The notes under the pieces: model-generated
The model's database searches: none
The model's input: only the letters and a program-made list of their open reading frames with translations
What the model was told of the DNA's origin: nothing
Assembly: GCA_007449985.2 (NCBI GenBank)
Contig: VIIQ02000327.1
Location: 17,360 to 81,359, forward strand
Direction of reading: 5' to 3'
Source: Desmodesmus armatus
Taxonomy: Eukaryota; Chlorophyta; Chlorophyceae; Sphaeropleales; Scenedesmaceae
DNA length: 64,000 nucleotides
Program-made: the position numbers and the translations under genes
Shown: piece after piece, positions 13,603 to 24,234 of the stretch
How positions within the stretch are numbered: position 1 is the first letter of the stretch
Layout of the letters: each line of letters opens with the position of its first letter

Positions 13603-15262
13603 ACCTAATGACCCCTTCCCCAATCCTTGTATCCATGTCCCAGCCCTCCTCACACACAACCTGATTGGAACTATCACCCGTAGATTCTAACACACCTGCT
13701 GCTGCATCCAAAGCCGAGGGGGCTTGACTTGGATGCTGCCACCACTGGGGTTGGTTTCTTGGGGGGTGGGAGGGGGGGGGGTACTGGGAGCGCCAACCGC
13801 TCTGCCCTGCTGCTACCCTCTGCTGCCCAATGTAGCAGCCAAAAGCGCTCACACATCGCACCCAAAGCCCTTTTCAACCCACCTGCGGCTACTTGCCCTG
13901 GGGGGGGGGGGGGGAGTGGTGCTGGGCCACCCGCCGCACTATCCTGCTACTACCCTCTGCTATGCAACCGTTCCCTCGATACAATCATGGTGCCCAGTTG
14001 TCTTAACAAAGGCTTTCGAAGTACCTGCTGCTACACAAAAGCCTGAGGGGGGCTTGGCCTGGGTGCTGCCTCCTCCGCTGGGGTTTGCCTCCCACGCCAA
14101 CCGCACTGCACTGCTGCTGCCCTCAGCTATCCCATCACTATCTGTTATCAAACAGATCATGCTGCACCCATTTCCCTTACTAGGCCTCTCAACCCGCCTG
14201 CTGCTGCGCCAAGGCTGGAGGGTGCTTGCCCTGAGTGCCCCCTCCGGGGCGAGTGGGGTGTGTGTGTGTGGGGGGGGGGGGTCCAACCGCAAGGCTTGCT
14301 GCTGCTGCTGCCATCCCAATGACAACACCCCTCCGTCAGTCTCAGCCTTCCCCACACAACCCTGCTTGCAACTTTCACCCCTGAAACCCAAGCCCACCTG
14401 CTGCTGCCCCAAGGCTGGAAGGGGCCTGACCTGGGTGCTGCCTCCTCCACTGGGGTTTTGTTGTGTGGATGGGTGGCTGGCTGGGTGTGGGTGGGTGGGG
14501 TGGGTGTGTGTGTGTGTGGGGGGGGGGGGCAACAACACTGCCCTGCTACTATCCTCTGCTGTCCAACCACTCCTTTCATACAATTTTGCTGCATCACCTC
14601 TCAGCCCACCTGCTGCTGCGCCAAGGCTGGAGGGGGCTTGCCCCGGGTGCTGCCTCCTCCACTGGGACTGCAGTAACAGCGGCAGCAAAACGCAGAAGCG
14701 GCAGCAGAAACAGCAACAGAACGCACCCGTTTCGACATCACAATCCATCAAGTAAAAACAAGAGAGCGAATGGAAGATGCAGCGGATGCTGGCATCAAGT
14801 AGCTGCTCACACACGACTGCGCGCTGAGCGACAAGAGGGCTGCTGGGTATCTGTATCAAGCTGTCCCTGCAGGTTCAGAGCTGTGCAGCGCTGTGGAAAA
14901 CGTTAACTGCCCATCAGACACCAAACACAGGCTATGGAGGGACTGTAGGTGATGATCGCAGTGCCAGCACCCCTGTCAGTTGGTGCCCACACACCCAGCA
15001 TCCAACGTCACCACCCCCCTTCCCCCAGGATCCTTCACTGCCATGTACAGTACTTCCATGCACGTCCTTGTCGTAACGTAACACATTGAAATTCGGTACG
15101 TGCACAACTGCCGAGAGGGTCTGCTGACAACGGAAAGGGGATGAACAACACCAGCAGATCCCCTACACTCACCTCCTGTAGAACGCCAGACAACGTCCGC
15201 GACGTGCTGGTGACAGATCCGAGCTCGTCTTCAACTATATCACCCCATTTCTCGTGAGCCAT
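4483..15262 (-). CDS. Large Gln/Ala/Gly-rich disordered protein, at least seven exons
   Basis: Reading leftwards, the best-supported exons are 15262-15173, 14667-14610, 12979-12814, 11369-9511, 8225-8157, 7161-5877 and 5853-4483. Phases join cleanly for 12979-12814 into 11369-9511 (a Gly codon split after its first base), then into 8225-8157 and 7161-5877 in phase 0. The protein starts MAHEKWGDIVEDELG, passes through short conserved-looking pieces (SNAWTDRRGWETDRTPG, THGRWEVLGGVRR, PTDPAAAMAYMAQ) and is otherwise poly-Q, poly-A, GGPG and RGG-like. I recognise no catalytic domain. The composition suits an RNA-granule or scaffold protein, but that is inference. Nearly every exon is accompanied by partial copies (separate entries). 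There is a one-base frame break in exon 7161-5877. Confidence 0.6.
5877..7161 (-). CDS. Gly/Gln-rich exon of the Q-rich gene, with one frame break
   Basis: The acceptor CAG precedes a phase-0 start reading VKQQEAHLQQMLATMQ, then Q-rich and GGPGGFG/QQQGFGGQ-type low complexity with an EDDDGPKGFGGPGKG patch. The 5' frame runs on into Ser/His-rich nonsense, whereas the 3' part makes sense only in another frame (DDGRNNPDSFGFEFAPHTSS, then VPVDQLLGQ). The length, 1,285 nt, is one base over a multiple of three, so a single-base indel near 6,090-6,110 (a GGCCGGCC-rich spot) is the simplest explanation. Confidence 0.6.
7326..7398 (-). repeat. Acceptor-side copy of the VKQQEAHLQQMLATM exon start
   Basis: About 230 bp upstream (minus sense) of the intact exon, this copy has a CAG acceptor and the same coding start (VKQQEAHLQQMLAT), then loses the reading frame. 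There is no donor of its own. Confidence 0.75.
8157..8225 (-). CDS. Small Q-rich exon of the Q-rich gene
   Basis: Exactly 23 codons between a CCCGCAG acceptor and a GTGGGC donor, phase 0 on both sides, reading FQQMVQQQQLMAKEQQ then LLAKEQQ. An acceptor-side copy (QQLMAKEQ after TTTTCAG) lies upstream at about 8,360-8,395. It is a Gln-rich helical segment. Confidence 0.65.
8454..9345 (-). repeat. Array of five donor-side copies of the TDPAAAMAYMAQ exon end
   Basis: Copies near 9,345-9,297, 9,182-9,136, 8,970-8,925, 8,752-8,707 and 8,490-8,454. Each carries the last 12-16 codons of exon 11369-9511 followed by a GTG-type donor, and lies downstream of that exon in the sense direction. C-runs (G-runs in sense) of 8-16 nt separate them. 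The last copy has drifted to TDPAAAITYMTR. Confidence 0.85.
9511..11369 (-). CDS. Main 1.86-kb Gln/Ala-rich exon of the Q-rich gene
   Basis: It starts after a TTGCAG acceptor with THGRWEVLGGVRRTSGPADG and stays open for 619 codons to AYMAQ, then a GTGGGT donor. The content is poly-Q, poly-A, TAAT- and YGG-type low complexity with occasional structured-looking words (RDDYDRDGWLRQAPQG, ASYTPPALRQQQ). Such an uninterrupted frame in one strand argues for real coding use despite the triplet repeats. No domain was recognised. Confidence 0.65.
11500..12345 (-). repeat. Array of acceptor-side copies of the GTHGRWEVLGG exon start
   Basis: Related copies near 12,332-12,305, 12,200-12,150, 11,945-11,920, 11,780-11,755, 11,690-11,640 and 11,535-11,507. 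They preserve the sequence encoding THGRWEVLGG, or decayed forms of it (THARW, THGRLEVLGG), after a CAG-like acceptor. All lie upstream, in sense, of the intact exon starting at 11,369. Several end in G-runs on the plus strand. Confidence 0.8.
12378..12690 (-). repeat. Two donor-side copies of the SNAWTDRRGWETDRTPG exon end
   Basis: Copies at about 12,690-12,600 and 12,470-12,378 retain the HPGG...GSNxWTDRR...DRTPG end and a GTG donor. Both lie downstream, in sense, of the intact exon 12979-12814. Confidence 0.85.
12814..12979 (-). CDS. RGGE...DRTPG exon of the Q-rich gene
   Basis: A CTGCAG acceptor is followed by RGGEGGSAGSSGQQQQ, more poly-Q with a GYG, then PHPGGVAGSNAWTDRRGWET and DRTP, ending one base into a Gly codon at a GTGTGT donor. 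The next exon begins with GC, completing that Gly codon. The Trp- and Arg-containing segment is the most conserved-looking part of the gene because its copies preserve it. Confidence 0.7.
13145..13420 (-). repeat. Two acceptor-side copies of the RGGE exon start
   Basis: At about 13,420-13,385 (HSGEAV after CAG) and 13,190-13,145 (RGGEAILS after CAG). Both carry the preceding intron end (QVKLLQ in one frame) and lie upstream, in sense, of intact exon 12979-12814. A G-run sits between them at about 13,122. Confidence 0.7.
13560..13601. repeat. CTG trinucleotide microsatellite
   Basis: About 14 uninterrupted CTG units within an intron of the minus-strand Q-rich gene. Confidence 0.95.
13695..14456 (-). 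repeat. Array of extra copies of the PSGGGSTQ exon
   Basis: Copies at about 14,456-14,398, 14,256-14,198, 14,083-14,023, a truncated one near 13,910-13,881, and 13,752-13,696. The sequence encodes PSGGGSTQxxPxPALxQQQ followed by a GT donor. All lie downstream, in sense, of the first copy (14667-14610), separated by plus-strand G-runs of 9-12 nt. Because most copies are nearly full length, alternative use of more than one is possible here. Confidence 0.8.
14610..14667 (-). CDS. PSGGGST exon of the Q-rich gene
   Basis: A 58-nt exon between CAG and a GTGGGC donor. In the frame that matches exon 12979-12814 it reads PSGGGSTRGKPPPALAQQQ. The exact acceptor relative to exon 15262-15173 is uncertain by a base or two, so this join is tentative. 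Confidence 0.5.
15173..15262 (-). CDS. First coding exon of the Q-rich gene
   Basis: An ATG at 15262 opens 30 codons (MAHEKWGDIVEDELG, then SVTSTSRTLSGVLQE) ending at a good GTGAGT donor in phase 0. Position, strand, start codon and donor all fit the first exon of the gene to its left. The acidic, Trp-containing N-terminus is not assigned to a family. Confidence 0.55.
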
Positions 15263-15985
15263 GCTGCTTAACGGCCCCTGCTGCGTAGCTTGGCCTCTGG
15301 TATGTTGATCGAGTCAGGGAGGCTTCTCAACGCAAGGATCACAGCCCGCAAGCTCTGGAAGAGCCAAGTTGAGACGAGATGCAGGCGAAGGAACGTTCCA
15401 CGGCCTTGCTGACGGCTGTTTTGTGCCTTGAGGTTGCAGAACAGAAACTTGACCAGACACCGTCTCAGTCCTCCAAACTCATCTTCTCACGTGATGGACA
15501 TGGCTACCGGGTGTGGATCGAGCTGTCTTGCAGGGCTCGAGACCGTTGAGTTTAACGGTGGTGCAGACCAGAGTATGGCACTGTGTGCAAGACACTGATA
15601 TTTCACAGCTATGTTTGTTCAGGCTGTGATAGCAAGGACCTCACGCCAGCCCCCGTTGAAGGACACACTGGTGCCTGGTTGATCTCATGATCAGCAGCCT
15701 GGCAGTGTCCTACACTGAGGAGTAATTGTTTCCCATCAGCTTATGTGTTTAGCATGTATGTTGCTTTTACCTGCTGACCCCTCCCTCACCATCAGAACCG
15801 TCACTACGGTCGCTGCCAATGAGCCCTAGCAGGCCTACTGCAGATTCCCAGGCCATTTCACACTTCTGCTGCAACATCTGTCCTCACCACTGCATGCGCT
15901 ATGAGTCAGGGTTCCGAACGTCAGGGGGCAACAAAATCCGTTGTCTTCTGAAGTAACTATCCCTGCTCTCTGTAGCGTCCCCCCC
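15263..15985. other. Intergenic, no gene seen
   Basis: Presumably holds the promoter of the minus-strand Q-rich gene. No TATA box or other element can be defended. Confidence 0.4.
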
Positions 15986-16029
15986 CCCCCCCCCCACACA
16001 CACACACCCTCCTTGCCCAGACCCTCCTG

Positions 16030-16920
16030 ATGCTGCCAGCCCCCTTCCTCCACCCCCCCCCAAAATTCGGTGCTGCAGAAAGCCTTTCATTCCCCCCTCC
16101 CTCTGACGTCCCCAGGCTGAGATGCAGCAATGTGACACTGCACCCTGGTGGTGCCTCGTTCAATCATCAGGTCAGCAGACGAGCATGGCCTCTTGTGCCG
16201 TATGTGGCCACACAGCATTGCGGTGCGAAGTCCAAACCAGAAAATCCACATGTGCAGACTAACCCAAGCTGGCTTGTATGAACTAGCATGTGGCGAAAAC
16301 AGGCACAACACCCAGTTTGGGTCACAAAAACCCCGGGAGCTTCAGTGCGTCTCGCTATTCTGGGATCAACTGCTTCACATCCTATCAAAATGTTGAACAA
16401 GGCCATCGACTATCCTTCAGCCCTCAATCCACTATCGGAGAGTTATCCCTCACCGCGTACTGATCGTTCCGGGATGGCTGACCCGTGAGATTGCGCCCTA
16501 GCGGCGTCGCAAATTGGCACATACGAAAGACAACAGACGTGTTATCGTTTGCTGCCGTGGCAACGGGCTGGCTGTCCTGATTGGCAGTGCTGCTGCTGTA
16601 TGATGATGGGAGCACAAGTGTCACCCTCCGTCAGGTGAGCCTAACGTGCGATATCCGATATCCGCTACATCAAGTGTTTGCCATGTGCTGTTCTACCTAT
16701 GTGTGGCTTTGTGCAATGCCAATGGGCTGGCCTGGATCTTGGTGCTGGGCAACTGCTGTGCTCGATCCTGTACCCATGCCTGCTGTACATACATACATGT
16801 GGATGGTCTGATCCTGCATTGTTTGCTTTGGGCGAAGACATCACTCAGTACTGATGTCCGCACCTGCCTTCTGGTCAAGTTGCCCGTGTATGCACTGGCT
16901 TCGATGCATAGAGTTTGACA
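16030..16920 (+). repeat. Duplicated 5' flank of beta-helix gene copy A
   Basis: This stretch is recognisably the same sequence as 35,085-35,965. Both hold GCTGAGATGCAGCAATGT-type sequence, a GTCACAAAA...CCGGGAG block, TCAATCCACTATCGGAGAG, and GGGCTGGCCTGGATCTTGGT. Identity looks high but with scattered substitutions and indels. The 5' flank was therefore duplicated together with the gene. Confidence 0.85.
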
Positions 16921-16948
16921 TGGTCCCAATCCTCACAGTGCTGCTGCT

Positions 16949-17128
16949 GTGCGCTTTTCCACCTGCAGGCGCGCCCTGACTGTGCTCATTCTATCAGTGC
17001 TTTCAATATGGTCTGTCAGTGCGGCCCTGGTCACTGGCAGCCCACTGAATGGTGCTGATGTGCAACAGGCAGCAGCAGCAACAGGAGCAGCAGCAGCAAC
17101 ATCAGCAACAGGAGCAACACGAGCAGCA

Positions 17129-17164
<36 letters not shown>

Positions 17165-20100
17165 CAGTGCAGGCTGGTCATCGTGGGTAGGAAGGATGGC
17201 ACGCTGCACCAGGCTAGCATGAACTGCACTGGTGGCACACCACCCACTGTGGCCCTCGATCCAACATACGTGCAGGGTTTCGACGCTCGCTTTACTGGGG
17301 TGAAGCTGACTGATGGATGTCCATCAAGGGTGACTGAGGATGCCCCTTGCCTCATCACAATCTGCAGTGGAAGCCTTGTGCTGCGGAACAGCAGGGTATC
17401 ATGGGTGCGGAACAACACCTTGGCAACTCTGTTGTGTGTTGTGCACAACAGCAAGCTTATTGTGTACAACAGCAGGTTCACCAACAACCAGGTCAGGCCA
17501 CTGATGGTTGGCGACCAAGCAAGCACGGTGTTGCACGCCAGCAATGTATCCAACAATGTGTTTCATGGTGATGCCGCTGGCGGTGGGCTCTGGGTGGAGG
17601 GCAATGCCAATGTCACCATCACAAGTGGCAGCAGGGTTAAGGGGAACTTGGTGGGTGGGGATGGTGGGGGGCTGGCGATTTTTGGCAATGCCCACGTCAC
17701 CATCACAGGCGGCAGCATGGTGGATGGTAACACAGGTGGTATTGATGGTGGGGGGCTCACTGTGGGCAATAATGCATCTGTGGTGGTTGCTGGTGGCAGC
17801 ACTGTCAGTAACAACCGAGCTGTTGGGGCTTTGGTGGAGGGATTGATGCTTCGGGCCATGCGAGTATCACCCTCAGTGATGGTTGCAGGGTGCATTCCAA
17901 CATAGCCAACAGAAGTGGAGGGGGTGTGTGGGTTGGTGAGGGTGCCCAGGTGGCCATAACTGACAGCAGCGTGCACAGTAATGTTGCACGTGATGGTGGT
18001 GGTGGTGGTGTGTATGCTCAGGATGCCTCCAAGGTGGCCATCACCAACAGCACACTGTATAGCAACACTGCATTTGGTGTGGGTGGGGGAATATGTGCAA
18101 TTGAAAGTGCCCAGGTGGCCATTACTGACAGCATGGTGCATGACAATGTTGCACGTGATGGTGATGGTGGTGGTGTGTTTGCTCAGGAGGCCTCCAAGGT
18201 GGTCATCACCAACAGCAGCGTTGGCAACAACACATCAGCACTTGGTGGTGGAGGTTTGGCTGCATGGGGCACTGCAAGTGTCACCATCATTGGTGACAGC
18301 AGCATTCACGGCAACATGGCCTTGAATGGGAGTGGAGGGGGTGTGGCTGTTGGTGAGCGTGCCCAGGTGGCCATCACTGACAGCAGCGTGCATGACAATG
18401 TTGCACGTGATGGTGGTGGTGGTGGTGGTGTGCATGCTCAGGAGGCCTCCAAGGTGGTCATCACCAACAGCACACTGTATAGCAACACTGCATTTGGTGT
18501 GGGTGGGGGAATATGTGCAATTGAAAGTGCCCAGGTGGCCATCACTGACAGCAGCGTGCATGACAATGTTGCACGTGATGGTGGTGGTGGTGGTGTGTAT
18601 GCTCAGGAGGCCTCCAAGGTGGTCATCACCAACAGCAGCGTTGGCAACAACACATCAGCACTTGGTGGTGGAGGTTTGGCTGCATGGGGCACTGCAAGTG
18701 TCACCATCATTGGTGACAGCAGCATTCACGGCAACATGGCCTTGAATGGGAGTGGAGGGGGTGTGGCTGTTGGTGAGCGTGCCCAGGTGGCCATCACTGA
18801 CAGCAGCGTGCATGACAATGTTGCACGTGATGGTGGGGGTGGGTGTGGTGGTGGTGTGCAGGCTCAGGATGCCTCCAGGGTGACCATCAACAACAGCAGC
18901 GTTGGCAACAACACAGCTGCATGGAGTGGAGGGGGTTTGGTTGCAAGGGACACTGCTAGTGTCACCATCCTTGGTGGCAGCCGCATTCACAGCAACATGG
19001 CCTTGAATGGCTCCGGTGGGGGTTTGGATGTGTCTGGTGGGGCAGTGCTTACTATCAGTGGTGGTTGCAGCATTGTCAACAACACTTGCATTGGAGGTGT
19101 TGGTGGAGGTATCTCCGCCGGGCTTGATGCCGAGGGGCTCAGGTTTGTTGGCTTAGGGCGATTGGATGGTGATGCAGCAAGTGTTGGCAGGGAAGACTCT
19201 AACACTCGTGTTACCGTCAGCAACAGCATCATTGCCAACAACACCAGCTACCGAAGTGCTGGTGGAGGGCTAGCAGTGGCTTCACGGGCGGCTATCACAT
19301 TGATTCAAGACACCAAAGTTGTCGGCAACAAAGCCATCAATAGCTCAGGCGGGGCGGTGATGGTGATGGGTGCTGCATCGTTTGAGGCAGACATCACCGT
19401 GGTATTTGCCAACAACAGCGTGCCGCGTGGCTTTGTGGGCAGCACCATTGTTGCATTTGACAATTCCAACCTTTCCCTGCCCTCCCATGGGTTGCTGACC
19501 AAGTGCAGCAACAGCGTGTACCTTGGCAGGACCCCTTGTGGCGAAGGAGAGGTGTTGCAGCATGATGTCTGCATCTGTTGCCCTCCCCACACTTTCAGTT
19601 TTGGCAACAGCAGCTGCACACAGTGCCCACCCAATGCTGCATGTCCCGGGGCAAGCATTGTGGAGCCATTGCCCGGCTTCTGGACCTCTGCACCTACATC
19701 CATCCAGATGCACAGGTGCCCGTTGTTCAAAACCGCGTGTGACTATGTGAACCGGACTCACATGTGCAAGCCCGGCTACAAAGGGCCCTTGTGTGGTGAC
19801 TGCCAGCTGCCAGAGTATGGCATGTTGACTCCTATGCGGTGTGGCATGTGCATGCCAGCGTCCACACAGTTGGGGTTGTACTTGTTGTTCAGCTTCATGA
19901 CTGTGATGTTTGTGGATCTGACGGTGCTCTTCACGTGGCGGGACAATCTCAGGGGTGATCGTGCGGTGTTTGTCACAGACTACATCAAATTACTTGTTCT
20001 GTTCTTGCAGTATATGGTGATCATAGGCAGTGTGTCGGTGCCCTGGCCATTGTTTGACGTCCAGTTGTGGCTGCAGGCAATCGGCATCATGGTGACCATG

Positions 20101-21251
20101 GGCTCAGGACAGGCCATGTCACTGGATTGCTGGCTGTGGAGCTACAACCGCAAGAGCAAGCTCCCGATAGCGCTGCAGCGGCAGCTGGTGTACTTCTTGG
20201 CACCCCTGTGCACGCTGCTTGCTGTGCTGGCTGTGCAGAGCCTGGTGTGGGTGGTGCAGTGTTGGGTGGTGCCTCTGATCTGGAAGCCAAAGGAGGGTGC
20301 AGTTGTGCGGAAGCCCTTCCTGCTGTTGCGCAAGCTGCCAGTCACCGTGCTGGTGTTGATGTTCTATGCATTCCCCACCCTCGTGCGCGCATCACTCAGC
20401 TTCTTCGCTTGCCTTGTCATTGACAAGCCGCTGAGTTCCCTAAGTGATGTGCCAGTGGCGCCACTGCCCCCCTCAGCCACCGTTGGGGGTACTGGGTTAG
20501 CTCCATTGAGCAACAATGCTTTGCCGGCTACCACCTGGGCTGGTCTATGGGCTTGGGCCTGCCCTCAGTGCTGTTGTGGTGCCTCATTGTCCCCATTGCC
20601 ATGGGTGTGGGCTTGTACCTCTACAGGGGAAGGGCGGACACCGACAGCTTCAGGGAGCACTTTGGGTTCCTATATCGCACCTACAAGCCCGAGTGCATGT
20701 GGTGGGAGGCTGTGTGGGCTGCCCGCACCGTGGTGCTTACACTGATCTCAGTGTTTGCGTTCCCGATGCAGCGCTACTTCTCTGTGCTGAGCTTGCTGCT
20801 TATCTTCCTTGCCAGCGCTGCACTGCAGATCATGTATCAGCCCTACGAGTCCCCCATCCTGCATCGCATGCACCTGGTGGTCCACCTCATGCCTTGCAGC
20901 CACCACCCTGGGGGCTCTGGCAATGTTTGCCTATGACATTCAGGAGTCCACGCGCGTACTGCGCTGCGCATCGCGATCACGATGATGGTGTTTGTGGTCA
21001 ACCTGGCGTTTGTTGGCTGGTGCTGTGTGAAGCTGGTGCCCGCACTGAGGGAGGGGGTGGTGAAGCACTGGCCCATGGTCAAGGCATGGCTGATGGGTGC
21101 GGTGGCACGTGTGTTGGGCTGCATGGGCTCTCACCCGGGCGCAATGGCAGGCGTGGCGTCGCGGCACCTCTGGCGGCTGCTGGGCCGTGTAGAGATGATG
21201 GGACCATGCACCAGGGTCAATCTTCTGCCCTTGCCCTCATTGAGCTTGTAG
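16949..21251 (+). pseudogene. Beta-helix/multi-pass membrane protein, copy A, disrupted
   Basis: Same architecture as the gene at 35,994: hydrophobic signal segment, poly-Gln/Ala linker, many GGG-containing repeats of the right-handed beta-helix (pectin-lyase-like) type, a Cys-rich module, then several membrane spans. Against copy B it has lost the ATG (CACAGTG where B has CACATGG) and carries frame breaks near 17,825, 20,456 (GTGGCGCC for GTGGGCGCC), 20,872 (an extra G) and 21,124. The frame 17,890-20,745 stays open for 951 codons. Five lesions make a pseudogene more likely than sequencing error, but not certain. Confidence 0.8.
17985..18834 (+). repeat. In-frame 420-bp tandem duplication inside the beta-helix region of copy A
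   Basis: Blocks such as 18,045-18,180 and 18,465-18,600, or 18,194-18,404 and 18,614-18,824, are the same sequence shifted by 420 bp (140 codons). Because 420 is a multiple of three, the beta-helix is lengthened by several coils without a frame break. Copy B lacks this second unit. Confidence 0.85.
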
Positions 21252-21256
21252 GTGGT

Positions 21257-21287
<31 letters not shown>

Positions 21288-23050
21288 CGTGAAGAGCTCT
21301 CATGGCATCTGTGTGTTGGTATCTTGCCTTGGTGTTCGTGGGACTTTTTGCCTGGCCGAAGCTTGCTACAGAGCGCCCTGACGGGTGGTTGAGGTGTCCA
21401 TTGTTTTGCTCCGCTGCTTGCTGCGCATGCGGCTTGTGCTGCACGCATGTGAAGGCGCTTATGGGTTGTGAGGGGTTCCATCACCAGTGGTTGCAAAGCT
21501 AGCGAGGAGACAACCTTCCTAGGTGTGCATGTGCCATGCGCTTTGCCTGGCCAGACGCATGTGATATGTGGAGATTGCCAAGTTTGACCTGACACACTTT
21601 GTACAGTGAGTGCGGGCCCTTCAAACACTAGTGGAGTGCTGTTGGGGGTCCGGGAGTGTTGGTTGAATGCGCATACGGCTTGTGTCCAACTGAAGCCTCA
21701 CTGCCTGCCTTCGATGGGCTAGGCGGTCCGTTACATCATATTGTATGCCTCCAACCATGCCACGTTTTTGCACACCGCCCGCCAGTGTGGAGTCCTGTTT
21801 GTGATGCTCTTTGTGGCTTAAACTTTGTTGAATTCCCCAAGTGGACGCCTGCTCACGCCGCAAATGTTTCTGGCCCGGTGGGTATGATACCTCTGTTCGT
21901 AGACAACATCCATCCTTCAGTGTGAGCATCTGTCTCCACTCAAATTATGTACGCGTGTCACAATCAGGAGTCCTGAATGGTGCAGTTGGTACAAAGCACA
22001 TAGCATTGTGTGGGGCGTGTGGTGTTGGTCTGCGCACACCACAATGCAGGGTGCTCATGCAGCAGCCAAGCAGCCAAGCAGTTGTAGCCAATGACCAATT
22101 GGTTCTGCAAGACTGTGGTGGCAATCTGTACAACAATGTTCATGACCTCATGTATGTTGGTCAAACTGCATCTGCATCAACAATAAGAGGTCTTGGTAAC
22201 CATCAAGCACAGTTGTCTGTTGTGGATGATGGTATGTGCATCAGGCCCTACATGCAGATCCTTTGTTGTGATCACGAGTGAAATTGGGCTGCAGAGTAGC
22301 CGTTTGATTTTTGAGGGTGGTCAGGCTTTGCTGTGTTGGGGCCTCGATTGGTACAGTGAGTGGTACGTGTTGAAGCCGCACACTTGAGCACAACGTATAT
22401 GCACCACGTTGTGTTGGTCAGATGTAGCAGCTCTTGGGATCACGCCAACACTTTGCGTTGTGTTGCATGAACATGCTGGCCAGCTGCCAAGAGCACAATG
22501 TGGTTGATGGACATGTTTCTTGTATCAACAGCATCAGTTGGTCATGGCCAACATGAATTCAGTGCGATCCTCCATGAAACAGCTCAAACCCTGCTCCGAT
22601 TTGTTTGCTGTTTGGGTGGCATGTGTCATAACTGGGTCACCCCCTCCTCCCCCAGTCGACAGTCTGACGTCATGATGTAATGCTGGTGTTGCTGTACCTG
22701 GACGTTGCCATCAGTGATGACGGGTGTATTGGTGTGGCATCAAGGATGAACCCATAGCAGGCAGAAAGCAATGTGGCTCACAACTTGCCACAATTCATGC
22801 TTGAGACCTCCATTGCTGCTAGGGTTGGCCGATTTGAAAGCCAGTATTGCAAGCTACATGCCCATGTGGTCAAACTTGGTCAAACCGTAACCACGGTTTT
22901 GCTAAAGGGGTTAAAACACTACGGCGTTTTGCTCAAAGAGGCCTTGAAAACACGACTTGGACTTGGGTTGGGTTAAGGGGGGGGGTTACCCTAAACCCCA
23001 GCCCCAATCCATGAGTACGTCCAACTCCAACACCAACTGGTCTATTGCTT
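21252..23050. other. 3' flank of copy A, no gene seen
   Basis: It contains a GT/G-run at 21,254-21,287 and GCGCATGCGGCTTGTG-like words that recur after copy B (39,960, 40,180). No supportable gene. Confidence 0.45.
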
Positions 23051-23257
23051 AGTGTCACAACAACCAATAGAGGCCGACGGTTGGCCTCACAGCACTCCAC
23101 AGGATGCGCCTCAGCACCTTCGTTTGCCTCCCCCCCCCCCAAAGTACGATGCAGGTAGCAGTGACGGGCTGAGATTTACTGGCAAGGCCCCTCACCGTGA
23201 TGCGGCAGCTGCGTTGCAGCAGCAAGAACCTCGCAGGGCTGTCAGCAGCAGTAGGGT

Positions 23258-23713
23258 TTGATCCAGAAGGTATGTCTGTATGGTCAGGCTTTCTGGGGCA
23301 AAAGGGCTGAGTGGGCAGGCGGGCTGCAGGCAGTGATGAGGCGTTGCTTTCATCATGCGGCCTCAGCTGTAGCAACACCAGCAAAAGCAACAGCAGCAGC
23401 AGCCGCTGCGGCAGCAGCAGAAGCAGAAGAAACTGCAACAGCAACTGCAACAGCAGCTGCCAGCAGCGGCGGCGGCAGCAGCAGCAGCAGCAGCACAGCA
23501 GCAGCAGCAGCAGCAGCAGCAGGGATGTCGTACAGCTATCAAGAGAAGTTAGAGATTGCGGCAGCATTTCAGCACTACCTCCGTGGGAGGTGCTGGCAGC
23601 AACCCCCCCACCTTGAGTCGCATCAAGCTCCCCTCCCACCCTCCCGTCTCTCCCCCACCTTTGCCCCCTTGAAATCCCCCCCCCTGTGCTGCAAAGCCAC
23701 CTCTCCTGCTTGA
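23258..23713 (+). other. Ala-rich frame with MSYSYQEKLEIAAAFQHYLR, significance unclear
   Basis: A poly-Ala/Ser frame encoded by CAG/GCA repeats leads into an ATG at 23,524 and the sequence MSYSYQEKLEIAAAFQHYLR, which has a helix-like charge pattern. It then runs into CCCC-rich sequence containing short GTTGCAAAGCCC repeats (23,690-23,790). It could be a first exon or a chance frame. Confidence 0.2.
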
Positions 23714-23817
23714 AGTGCTGCACAGCGGGGGCCGCCCTCCCGAAATGTTGCAAAGCCCTCTCCCGTTGAGGTGTTGCAAAGCCCCCGTAGCTCCCCCAAC
23801 AGGCTGCAGACCCCCGA

Positions 23818-24178
23818 CCCCCCCCCCCCCCCACCCACCCCCACCACCCCATTACATGTTGCGACACCCCCCCCCCCCCCCCCGTTTGAGGTGACCCCCC
23901 CCCCCCTCCCCACCCCACCCCCCACTCCGCAGGGGTGGCACTGGTGATGGTGTCCCCGCTGTACTTTCCGAGCCCCCCCCCCCCCCCCCCCCCGGTGTTT
24001 GTGTAATACAAAGCACCCCGCCCCTCCCTTGGGCATGCTAGACATGCACACCCCTCTGAGCCAGTAGTTCACTATAGGCCTACGTGATCACCTACTTACT
24101 CACTCCCCTGCCCCCACGTCTAGCGCTAAGCCCACAGCTCACACGTCGTGGTGTCCCCCCCCCCCCCCCCCCCCCCCC
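23818..24178. repeat. Cluster of long C homopolymers
   Basis: C-runs of about 10-23 nt at 23,819-23,832, 23,867-23,883, 23,897-23,906, 23,975-23,993 and 24,156-24,178. There is no gene nearby. Run lengths in an assembly of this kind are unreliable. Confidence 0.9.
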
Positions 24179-24234
24179 GCCATCACCACCACCATGCCCT
24201 CACCCACAAGAAGCTGCAAAAAGCCCCGTCAACC

